DNA from: a virus | DNA: 32,100 nucleotides | Strand: one strand, 5' to 3' | Virus record (IMG/VR): IMGVR_UViG_3300008120_000629 | Coordinates: 1-32,100 of that record | Position numbers and translations under genes: made by a program | Notes under the pieces: generated by a model | The model's input: only the letters and a program-made list of their open reading frames with translations | Told to the model about the DNA's origin: nothing | Database searches by the model: none | Shown here: piece after piece, positions 26,415 to 32,100 of the stretch | Numbering within the stretch: position 1 is the first letter of the stretch | Layout of the letters: the number at the start of each line of letters is the position of its first letter

Positions 26415-27302
26415 ATGAAAACATTTCCAGAGAACATCGCCAATACAGCTAAAATGCTTAAGGCGGTACTAGACACATCCGAAACTAGTAAGTTTCTAAC
26501 AACTGACGAAAAGATTCAACTAGAGTATGAACAATTGATTGGTAAAGACATCAATTATCCTCTTAAGAATCTTAAATTTATCTCTTCTGATGTTCCTCTC
26601 TATCAATTTGAGAGTCTAAACAGAGAAGTTGCTGCCTCACAAGCCAACAAATTAAGCAAGTCTATGCTTAAGATGGGTAATCTAAGAGCCATCGTTGTAG
26701 TTAAGCTGAAGTATAAGTCAAAAACTGCTCATTACTACATCTTAGATGGTCAGCATTTGTACACTGCACTCTTGAGTTTAAAAGTTACAGAGATACCTGT
26801 TGTAGAAATCTGTATTGATTCTTTGCCTTCTTTGGTAGAGAAAATTGCTTTGCTTAACTCCTCTTCTAAGGCATGGCAGTTGAAAGATTACATCGTAGCT
26901 TGGTCAAACATACACAGTGACTACGTAACTCTACTAGAACTACAGAAAAAGTATGACCTAGAGTATAGCATGATTGCTGCTATCTGTGCAGGTTTAGACT
27001 TAAAAGCAGGTACTCCAGGGGCTAACAGCATCAAAACAGGTAAGTTTAGAATCAAAAACTTAGCATCAAGTGAACAAAAGATGTCTGATATCAACGAAAT
27101 ATTAAACCAACTGCCACGTATGGATCGTGCAGCTAATAGATATTTTGTTATGTCACTCGTAAACTTGTTCCATGAGGTTAATTACACTAGAACTCATCAT
27201 AGAAAACTGATGCGTTTTGTTATAGCTAATAAGGACACCTTAAGGTTTGCATTAAACAATGTAACTGAACTTAAGCAATTCCTATTAAAAGCTTTTGATT
27301 AA
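26415..27302 (+). CDS. ParB-like nuclease-fold protein
   Basis: The 295-residue product holds a ParB/sulfiredoxin-like core: Y-Y-I-L-D-G-Q-H (107-114) followed by an alpha-helical segment (L-Y-T-A-L-L-S-L) and I-P-V-V-E-I, then A-L-L-N-S-S-S-K-A-W (145-154). The D-G-Q-H box and the later A-x-x-N pattern are typical of phage-borne ParB-like proteins, some of which are nucleases and some host-interaction factors. The C-terminal third is helical and basic (H-H-R-K-L-M-R-F-V). It stands alone between two strong terminators, so it has its own transcription unit. Confidence 0.65.
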   Translation: MKTFPENIANTAKMLKAVLDTSETSKFLTTDEKIQLEYEQLIGKDINYPLKNLKFISSDVPLYQFESLNREVAASQANKLSKSMLKMGNLRAIVVVKLKYKSKTAHYYILDGQHLYTALLSLKVTEIPVVEICIDSLPSLVEKIALLNSSSKAWQLKDYIVAWSNIHSDYVTLLELQKKYDLEYSMIAAICAGLDLKAGTPGANSIKTGKFRIKNLASSEQKMSDINEILNQLPRMDRAANRYFVMSLVNLFHEVNYTRTHHRKLMRFVIANKDTLRFALNNVTELKQFLLKAFD

Positions 27303-27308
27303 ACCTAC

Positions 27309-27345
27309 AGGGAAGTCATTGTACTTCCCTTTTTTTCTTTTCCCT
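27309..27345 (+). terminator. strong terminator and T-rich element
   Basis: AGGGAAGT (27309-27316), CATTGT, ACTTCCCT (27323-27330), then TTTTTTTCTTTTCCC. It is the last clear copy of the T-rich leader. The next ATG (27389) lies about 58 nt on. Confidence 0.85.
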
Positions 27346-27388
27346 TTAATATACTATATTAGTAATCTAAAACATTAAAAATAGTACT

Positions 27389-27913
27389 ATGAAAAACACA
27401 TATTTTAAACTAACTGATGACCTTAAGTTAAAGAAAGTCAGTAATCTCGGCATTGTAGCTAAATTTTCCTTGCTACTAAATTTTGTATTTGTAATTATTA
27501 TTTGTGTATTAATTGCAAAAGAACCAAGCATTCGTAAAATACATACACACACTACCGACACAATCACTATCGGAGATGTATCAATGACTGACAGTTCTAT
27601 TCTAAAAGAACTGGTAAAACACAAGTGTGTCTTACCTTCTATTGCCATAGCTCAAGCTAGAATTGAGTCAGGCAACTACAAATCACAGGTTTGTAAGCAA
27701 AACAAAAATCTGTTTGGTATCAAGTGGCACAAGTGTGAGTTTGTAGCAGGAGAGCATCTTAACCATGCAAGTTATAAGTCCTTTAAAGATAACATTAGAT
27801 GTTATATTCACATACAAAATCGTTATCTTCGTAATATAGATGGTAGATACGCTGAAGCAGGTAATTACGTAGCTATCTTAAAAGGAATGACCAAACATGA
27901 GTCAGGAAATTAG
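27389..27913 (+). CDS. membrane-anchored glucosaminidase-type peptidoglycan hydrolase
   Basis: The 174-residue product has a basic N-terminus and one membrane helix at about residues 22-43 (F-S-L-L-L-N-F-V-F-V-I-I-I-C-V-L). It then has a glucosaminidase domain: P-S-I-A-I-A-Q-A-R-I-E-S-G with catalytic Glu93, N-L-F-G-I-K at 107-112, Y-K-S-F-K-D-N at 129-135, and R-Y-L near 145. This is the LytG/FlgJ-type N-acetylglucosaminidase pattern. It is type II anchored, facing the periplasm, and sits among replication-type genes, not the lysis cassette. It overlaps the helicase start by 17 nt. Confidence 0.75.
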   Translation: MKNTYFKLTDDLKLKKVSNLGIVAKFSLLLNFVFVIIICVLIAKEPSIRKIHTHTTDTITIGDVSMTDSSILKELVKHKCVLPSIAIAQARIESGNYKSQVCKQNKNLFGIKWHKCEFVAGEHLNHASYKSFKDNIRCYIHIQNRYLRNIDGRYAEAGNYVAILKGMTKHESGN

Positions 27914-29024
27914 AGAAAGAATTCAGAAAGAAGCACTAGATGCAGTCTTGTCATCAAGAAGGGCAGGACTGCATGTTAGTATGGGTGTAGGTAAGACTTA
28001 TATAGGTCTACAGTACATCAACAAATTTGGTGGTAAGGTATTAGTAGCGGCTCCCAAGCTTACAATCTTTGAGTCGTGGAAGAACGATGCAGCAAAGTTT
28101 GGATTAGAGTACTTGTTACAAAGTATAACCTTTACAAGTTATATCTCCTTAACAAAACATAATCCAAAAGATTATGACATTGTAATTCTAGACGAAGCAC
28201 ACAATACCAAGAGTTCTCACGATGAGTTCTTAGGTAACTTTACAGGAAGAATACTAGGACTTACAGGTACACCTCCAAAGTACACCTATGGAGAGAAAGG
28301 ACAGATGATGGAGCAGTACTATCCCATTAAGTATACTTATGGTGTAGACGAGGCTGTAGGTGAAGAGATTCTAAACGACTATAGAATCTTTGTTCATACA
28401 TTACCTTTAGGTACAGCAAACAACATACAAGTAGGGAAGGGAAATAAAACTTTTCTTACAAGTGAAGCTAAGAACTATAGCTGGTTGCAGAGTCAGATTC
28501 AATCTGCAGTAAGCGACAAGCAAGTGTTTATGAAGCGTATCTTCCTTCTAAATGCCCTTAAACAGTTCAAGACTAAGTTGTTCTTTACCGATTTCATATC
28601 TAAACGAGTACCTCCCACTGAAAAGTGCTTACTATTTGCCAATACTACAGAACAAGCTGATGCTATCTGTCAGTATTCTCACCACTCCAAGAACTCTAAA
28701 ACAGTTAATGAGATTAACCTACAGAAGTTTGCTAGTGGTGAAGTAACTAGATTAAGTGCAGTAGAACAACTCAGTGAGGGTGTTACTGTACCTAATCTAA
28801 AACACATTGTTATCATGCACTCTTATGGTAACGAGAAGAAAGCTTCCCAGAAAATCGGCCGTGCACTTCGTCTAAACAAAGATGAAGTAGCAGCAGTACA
28901 TGTATTGTGCTTCAAGAACACGGTAGACGAAACCTGGGTAGCAAAATCATTAGAGGACTTTGACATAAGTAAAATAAAATGGATAGATTGGACATTGCAA
29001 GGCAACCAATTCGTGAAGTTGTAA
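27897..29024 (+). CDS. SF2 DEAH-type helicase
   Basis: The 375-residue product is a compact superfamily 2 helicase. It has Walker A S-M-G-V-G-K-T (28-34), motif II I-L-D-E-A-H (97-102), motif III L-T-G-T-P-P (122-127), motif V-like L-S-E-G-V-T-V-P, and motif VI Q-K-I-G-R-A-L-R. It lacks extra domains, shorter than most restriction-type or SNF2 helicases, so a minimal phage helicase in replication, recombination or repair is likely. SNF2-like helicases are known in crAss-like phages. The next gene starts within its last 46 nt. Confidence 0.85.
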   Translation: MSQEIRERIQKEALDAVLSSRRAGLHVSMGVGKTYIGLQYINKFGGKVLVAAPKLTIFESWKNDAAKFGLEYLLQSITFTSYISLTKHNPKDYDIVILDEAHNTKSSHDEFLGNFTGRILGLTGTPPKYTYGEKGQMMEQYYPIKYTYGVDEAVGEEILNDYRIFVHTLPLGTANNIQVGKGNKTFLTSEAKNYSWLQSQIQSAVSDKQVFMKRIFLLNALKQFKTKLFFTDFISKRVPPTEKCLLFANTTEQADAICQYSHHSKNSKTVNEINLQKFASGEVTRLSAVEQLSEGVTVPNLKHIVIMHSYGNEKKASQKIGRALRLNKDEVAAVHVLCFKNTVDETWVAKSLEDFDISKIKWIDWTLQGNQFVKL

Positions 29025-29860
29025 GAAAAACATTTGACATACGGCCTAGCGGAAGATCGACTGACTTCATTAGTCCTTCTTTCGGCTATGGCTGTTTGTT
29101 CAACTGTTCCTACTGCTACATGAAAAGACACCAGCCTGATGGATTAACAGTGGCAACCAATATCAATGATATACTAACAGAGATAAACAACCACTGCACT
29201 TTTGCCGTAGTAGATAAGCCTAACCAAACACATGATGAGTATATAACGTATGACATCTCTTGTAATGAAGATTTTGCGTTACATCTTAGGTATTATCCTT
29301 GGCAGTACATTCTACAGTTCTTCAAAGAACATCCTAAAGCTATGGCTTCATTTGCTACCAAGTATGTAAACAATAAACTACTTGAGTTCAACCCTGAAGG
29401 TAAAGTTAGAGTTAGGTTTTCTTTGATGCCTCAGTACTATGCAGATCTTTTAGAGCCAAATACCAGTCCTATACTTGATCGGATAAAAGCGATAGACCGA
29501 TTTATAGAAGCAGGTTATGACGTTCACATCAACTTTTCTCCAATTATAGTACACGATAGATGGTTAGAACACTACGAGTATCTATTCAAACAAGTAGAAG
29601 AGCATGTAAAGTACAAAGATTTAGTTAAAGCTGAGGTTATCTTCCTCACACACAATGAGGGTAAACATCAGCACAACCTTATGTATGGAACTAAAGGAGA
29701 GTATCTCTTGTGGCAACCTGAGATACAAGAAAACAAGATAAGTCAATACGGAGGTAAGAACATTCGTTACCGACACGACTTAAAGGCTAAGTACATCAAA
29801 CAATGGACTGAGTTACACGACCAGTTCATTCCTTGGAACACAATAAGATACATATTCTAA
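28979..29860 (+). CDS. spore-photoproduct-lyase-like radical SAM enzyme
   Basis: The 293-residue product has G-C-L-F-N-C-S-Y-C-Y-M-K-R-H with Cys39, Cys43 and Cys46 in the C-x3-C-x2-C layout that binds the [4Fe-4S] cluster of radical SAM enzymes. The N-terminal I-R-P-S-G-R-S-T-D-F-I-S-P-S-F-G and overall length match the spore photoproduct lyase (SplB-like) family, which reverses UV-induced thymine lesions in DNA. A possible C-terminal partial TIM barrel follows. Role in UV-damage repair of phage DNA is plausible. It overlaps the helicase end and its stop overlaps the next ATG (TAATG). Confidence 0.75.
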   Translation: MDRLDIARQPIREVVRKTFDIRPSGRSTDFISPSFGYGCLFNCSYCYMKRHQPDGLTVATNINDILTEINNHCTFAVVDKPNQTHDEYITYDISCNEDFALHLRYYPWQYILQFFKEHPKAMASFATKYVNNKLLEFNPEGKVRVRFSLMPQYYADLLEPNTSPILDRIKAIDRFIEAGYDVHINFSPIIVHDRWLEHYEYLFKQVEEHVKYKDLVKAEVIFLTHNEGKHQHNLMYGTKGEYLLWQPEIQENKISQYGGKNIRYRHDLKAKYIKQWTELHDQFIPWNTIRYIF

Positions 29861-30261
29861 TGGATTTATTAGTAACACACCCAGTAAAGAAGTCTGATTT
29901 AGGCTTCCACGGTAATCTTTTTGGTGGTAAACTCCTTGCATGGGTAGACGCAGCATTAGCCGCCTATGCAATGGAGAAATGCCATACTCAAAACATGATT
30001 ACAATTTCACTAGATCAGTGCGTATTCAAGAAACCAGCCAAAGAGAAACACCTGGTTAAGATTTACGCCCAAATGATTAAAATAGGTAACACTTCAGCTA
30101 CTTTTCGAGTAGAAGCAAGAGCATACAATGTATTTAGAGAAGACGAAGTTATTCTTTTGCAGACCTGTATGACTTTTGTAAGAGTAGATGAAGAAGGAGA
30201 GCCTATTCCTATTTCTAAGCAAGTAAAAGAAACCTTTAACCCACCAGATTCAAAACTATGA
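29860..30261 (+). CDS. acyl-CoA thioesterase, hotdog fold (YciA-like)
   Basis: ATG at 29860 is chosen because it forms TAATG with the previous stop; an earlier TTG at 29833 would overlap. The 133-residue product has the hotdog thioesterase pattern: F-H-G-N-L-F-G-G-K-L-L-A-W-V-D (residues 16-30) with the N-x-F-G-G motif and catalytic-type Asp, then strands I-T-I-S-L-D-Q and H-L-V-K-I-Y-A-Q-M, and T-C-M-T-F-V-R-V near the end. Such enzymes hydrolyse acyl-CoA esters. It is unusual in a phage; it may free CoA or remodel lipids during infection. Confidence 0.75.
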   Translation: MDLLVTHPVKKSDLGFHGNLFGGKLLAWVDAALAAYAMEKCHTQNMITISLDQCVFKKPAKEKHLVKIYAQMIKIGNTSATFRVEARAYNVFREDEVILLQTCMTFVRVDEEGEPIPISKQVKETFNPPDSKL

Positions 30262-30593
30262 ACGAGGAATTAGAATTTTTCGACCACGATGTTACAGCCA
30301 ATGTAACTACACTTCTTACAAAGTATCCAAAAACTAAAGATGATGACATGTTTTTGGTAGCTACCTACTACTATAAGTATTACCCTAATCTAGCTAAACG
30401 TTCAGCACTAGACTTCATAAAAGCTATGGCAGAAGGTAGATTGGTTTCCTCTGATTTAATTACCCGCACAAGAAGAAAGTTGCAGGAGCATAACCCAGAA
30501 CTAAGAGGAACCAAGTGGAAGGAAAGACACCAGAAACAAAGTGAAGTTAAGTCAGACTTAAGAAAAGTAGATCAATTTAGAAACTCAATATAA
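30258..30593 (+). CDS. hypothetical protein with helical core (111 aa)
   Basis: ATG at 30258 overlaps the thioesterase stop by 4 nt, so it is co-translated. The product has an acidic N-terminus (M-N-E-E-L-E-F-F-D-H-D-V) and a helical central part (F-I-K-A-M-A-E-G-R-L-V-S-S-D-L-I-T-R-T-R-R-K-L-Q-E), ending basic (K-W-K-E-R-H-Q-K). The R-x-R-R-K-x-Q-E-x-x-P-E-L-R-G stretch resembles a motif in conserved phage hypothetical proteins. Function unknown. Confidence 0.65.
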   Translation: MNEELEFFDHDVTANVTTLLTKYPKTKDDDMFLVATYYYKYYPNLAKRSALDFIKAMAEGRLVSSDLITRTRRKLQEHNPELRGTKWKERHQKQSEVKSDLRKVDQFRNSI

Positions 30594-30602
30594 AAACCAA
30601 TT

Positions 30603-31064
30603 ATGAAAAACTTATTAATTATCGCCTTTTTACTTGTCTCTAACTTAAGTTACGGACAATGGGTAGCCAAAACAATCAACAACAACTTAGATGAGCCTTA
30701 TAAGATAGCTTACTGTCCATCAACAGATAAGAAAGCAATTCTTAAACTTGAACTGGTAGGTACAGAACTAGCCTTTTACATAACTGGTAGTTATTTCTGT
30801 GACGAAGAACTTTCAGTAGATGTAGCCCTAATTGTTAACGGAGAATCTAAACGCTATCATTTTTTATCTTCAAAGTCAAGTGACAACACCACTGTATTTT
30901 TAGTAGATGACATTCTTAGTCTAGTTCAACAAGAGTTCTTAGCTGACTTTAAGAAATGCTCTTCTGCTATAGTAAGAGTTAACGAAAGCCACTGCACTAC
31001 TGATATATATAAGTTTACAATGAGTGGTTCTACTAACGCTATTAATGTAATGTCTAAACCATGA
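30603..31064 (+). CDS. exported hypothetical protein (153 aa)
   Basis: The product begins with a signal peptide (M-K-N-L-L-I-I-A-F-L-L-V-S-N-L-S-Y-G-Q) whose cleavage leaves Q first, as usual in this phage. The mature part is mixed beta with four Cys (Y-C-P-S, F-C-D-E, K-K-C-S, S-H-C-T), likely disulfides in the periplasm. No family recognised. It belongs to the short-spaced cluster after the thioesterase. Confidence 0.6.
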   Translation: MKNLLIIAFLLVSNLSYGQWVAKTINNNLDEPYKIAYCPSTDKKAILKLELVGTELAFYITGSYFCDEELSVDVALIVNGESKRYHFLSSKSSDNTTVFLVDDILSLVQQEFLADFKKCSSAIVRVNESHCTTDIYKFTMSGSTNAINVMSKP

Positions 31065-31345
31065 AACTTAAACTAAGACTAATAGCAATCTTTGTAATTG
31101 TAATCCTATTCTCATTCATTCCAGAGACATTCCCAGACTTCTTCGGAGACTGGGTTTGTCAAGGGGGTAAAATTGTTGGGGTCAAAAAAGGATATTATGA
31201 AATACAAGGATGTTCCTATGGAGAAGCTCTAGAACACATGCCTACTACACATTGGGGCTTCAGACATTGGATGTGGACACTGTGTGGCGTAACGCTGTTC
31301 GTTTGGAATGTAGTAGAACTAATTGATAAGAAATACAGACTATGA
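31061..31345 (+). CDS. small membrane protein (94 aa)
   Basis: It overlaps the previous gene by 4 nt (ATGA). It has a membrane helix at the N-terminus (L-I-A-I-F-V-I-V-I-L-F-S-F-I) and a second one (M-W-T-L-C-G-V-T-L-F-V-W-N-V-V), with two Cys between. Family not recognised; probably an envelope protein. Confidence 0.6.
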   Translation: MKLKLRLIAIFVIVILFSFIPETFPDFFGDWVCQGGKIVGVKKGYYEIQGCSYGEALEHMPTTHWGFRHWMWTLCGVTLFVWNVVELIDKKYRL

Positions 31346-31698
31346 CAAACAATAAACAACAAACACCACACGGGTTTTGTGAAACCCCAGAACAAAAATG
31401 TACAATGAATTATTGTGATGAAAACGGATGTCAAAATAGAAAAAGAACTTTGGCAGAACCTATTGAGATGACAGATAATAAAGAACAAACGGCAGTACAA
31501 CTAATTATTCAAGCCTTGGACATTGAATGCAAATCAAGAGGAATGAATGTAAATTGGGATATGTATTTAGAAACGGAGAAAGAAAGAATTGAAACTGCAT
31601 ACAACAAAGGAACAGTTCATGGAATTGATTATCCTGAAAGTGCACTACCATTAACTGGTGAACAATACTACGAAAAAACATACGGAGGTAACAAATGA
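31342..31698 (+). CDS. hypothetical protein with Cys-rich N-terminus (118 aa)
   Basis: ATG at 31342 overlaps the previous stop by 4 nt. Residues 1-33 carry four Cys in F-C-E-T...K-C-T-M-N-Y-C-D-E-N-G-C, possibly a zinc knuckle. The later part contains M-T-D-N-K-E-Q-T-A-V-Q-L-I-I-Q-A-L, which resembles the N-terminal motif of the next small genes (M-S-N-N-K-Q-S-S-V). It ends with G-E-Q-Y-Y-E-K-T-Y-G-G. Function unknown. A duplication of a short module is possible. Confidence 0.55.
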   Translation: MTNNKQQTPHGFCETPEQKCTMNYCDENGCQNRKRTLAEPIEMTDNKEQTAVQLIIQALDIECKSRGMNVNWDMYLETEKERIETAYNKGTVHGIDYPESALPLTGEQYYEKTYGGNK

Positions 31699-31931
31699 AA
31701 CTATACACAGAAGAACAGGTTAAAGAGATATATTTTAAAGGGGTACATAATGGTAGACTTCATATTGAGGGGAAATGTAGTGATGAAGTTGAATTGTTAA
31801 TCCCCATCGAACTACCAAGTGATGAGGAGATAAAAAAAGAATTTGATGTAGATGAATTTGACCCTTATGATTTAGCATACTTGGGTGGTGCTATTTGGAT
31901 GCGTAATAAAATACAAGGAGGTGAGCAATGA
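31695..31931 (+). CDS. hypothetical acidic protein (78 aa)
   Basis: The start overlaps the previous stop by 4 nt and is preceded by GGAGGTAACAAATG, a strong Shine-Dalgarno-like site that is rare in this window. The product M-K-L-Y-T-E-E-Q-V-K-E-I-Y-F-K-G is acidic (E-E-I-K-K-E-F-D-V-D-E-F-D-P-Y-D) and resembles small proteins of Bacteroidetes phages that start with the same Y-T-E-E-Q-V pattern. Function unknown. Confidence 0.6.
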   Translation: MKLYTEEQVKEIYFKGVHNGRLHIEGKCSDEVELLIPIELPSDEEIKKEFDVDEFDPYDLAYLGGAIWMRNKIQGGEQ

Positions 31932-32100
31932 ACGACAAAATAAAAAAACTCCTTGAAAATGCCGAGCAATCTGATGCAATAGCAATAAACAAATGGCGTA
32001 TTGAAAACCGAGAACAACGAAGAGAACAAAGAAAAAAAGAACTTAAAGAACTTATGGAAAAAGAAAAAACAATGAGCAACAATAAACAGAGTAGCGTAGA
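31928..32100 (+). CDS. hypothetical coiled-coil protein, open at window edge
   Basis: ATG at 31928 overlaps the previous stop (ATGA) and follows AGGAGGTGAGCA, a Shine-Dalgarno-like site. At least 57 codons are visible; the product is strongly charged and probably helical (N-R-E-Q-R-R-E-Q-R-K-K-E-L-K-E-L-M-E-K). An in-frame internal ATG at 32072 begins M-S-N-N-K-Q-S-S-V, itself a common N-terminus of Bacteroidetes phage proteins, so the true start could be there. The end lies outside the window. Confidence 0.45.
   Translation, partial: MNDKIKKLLENAEQSDAIAINKWRIENREQRREQRKKELKELMEKEKTMSNNKQSSV

Noticed and set aside
1-32100. CRISPR array
   Set aside because: No regularly spaced repeat of 25-40 nt with unique spacers is visible; the ATCTTAMG repeats are irregularly spaced.
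1-32100. Lysogeny module or attachment site
   Set aside because: No integrase, excisionase or cI-like repressor gene was found, and tRNA-Glu has no evident duplicated 3' end in the window.

Overview
The window is part of the genome of a tailed double-stranded DNA phage that infects a Bacteroidetes (Bacteroidota) host. The phage identity rests on a large terminase, a portal protein, tail-fibre genes and a holin/lysis cassette. The host assignment rests on three promoters with the Bacteroidetes primary-sigma layout (TTG, 19 nt, TAnnTTTG), almost no Shine-Dalgarno sites before most genes, many signal peptides ending in A-Q, and a type IX secretion (T9SS) sorting domain. The portal/terminase order, an HU/IHF-like protein nearby and two divergent arms would fit a crAss-like or related phage, but I cannot prove that from the sequence.

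Layout. From about 19.65 kb leftward everything is on the minus strand (late arm): tail-fibre and adhesin genes (19.6-14.3 kb, including a tandem pair of G8/beta-helix proteins, one frame-shifted); a lysis cassette (14.2-12.8 kb: holin, L,D-transpeptidase-like hydrolase, HExxH exported protein); a run of exported proteins (12.8-6.5 kb: cohesin/dockerin-like protein with a T9SS tail, membrane proteins, CsgG-like lipoprotein, Ser/Gly/Asn-rich predicted outer-membrane protein, second dockerin-like protein); then, from a separate promoter at 6.4 kb, a DNA-packaging operon (winged helix, HU/IHF-like, Cys-rich protein, three small proteins, TerL, portal). From 19.98 kb rightward everything is on the plus strand (early/middle arm): a leader gene, a string of very small genes separated by hairpin terminators with a repeated T-rich leader, an SSB-like gene, a gene-poor control region, an approximately 800-bp island of structured RNAs with tRNA-Glu and an unusual tRNA-like gene, and a metabolic block (ParB-like nuclease fold, membrane-anchored glucosaminidase, SF2 helicase, spore-photoproduct-lyase-like radical SAM enzyme, acyl-CoA thioesterase, small proteins).

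How it may work. The late arm and the packaging operon carry host-type promoters. Most early-arm genes lack these and instead share a T-rich leader (TTTWTTCTTTYY) usually 18 or 21 nt before the ATG, right after a hairpin, which suggests another expression mode such as a phage RNA polymerase or pyrimidine-rich leaders. The most unusual content is the exported module (CsgG-like pore, cohesin/dockerin proteins and a T9SS tail), which looks like a phage-encoded host-surface remodelling or display system, and the structured-RNA island at 25.17-25.91 kb.
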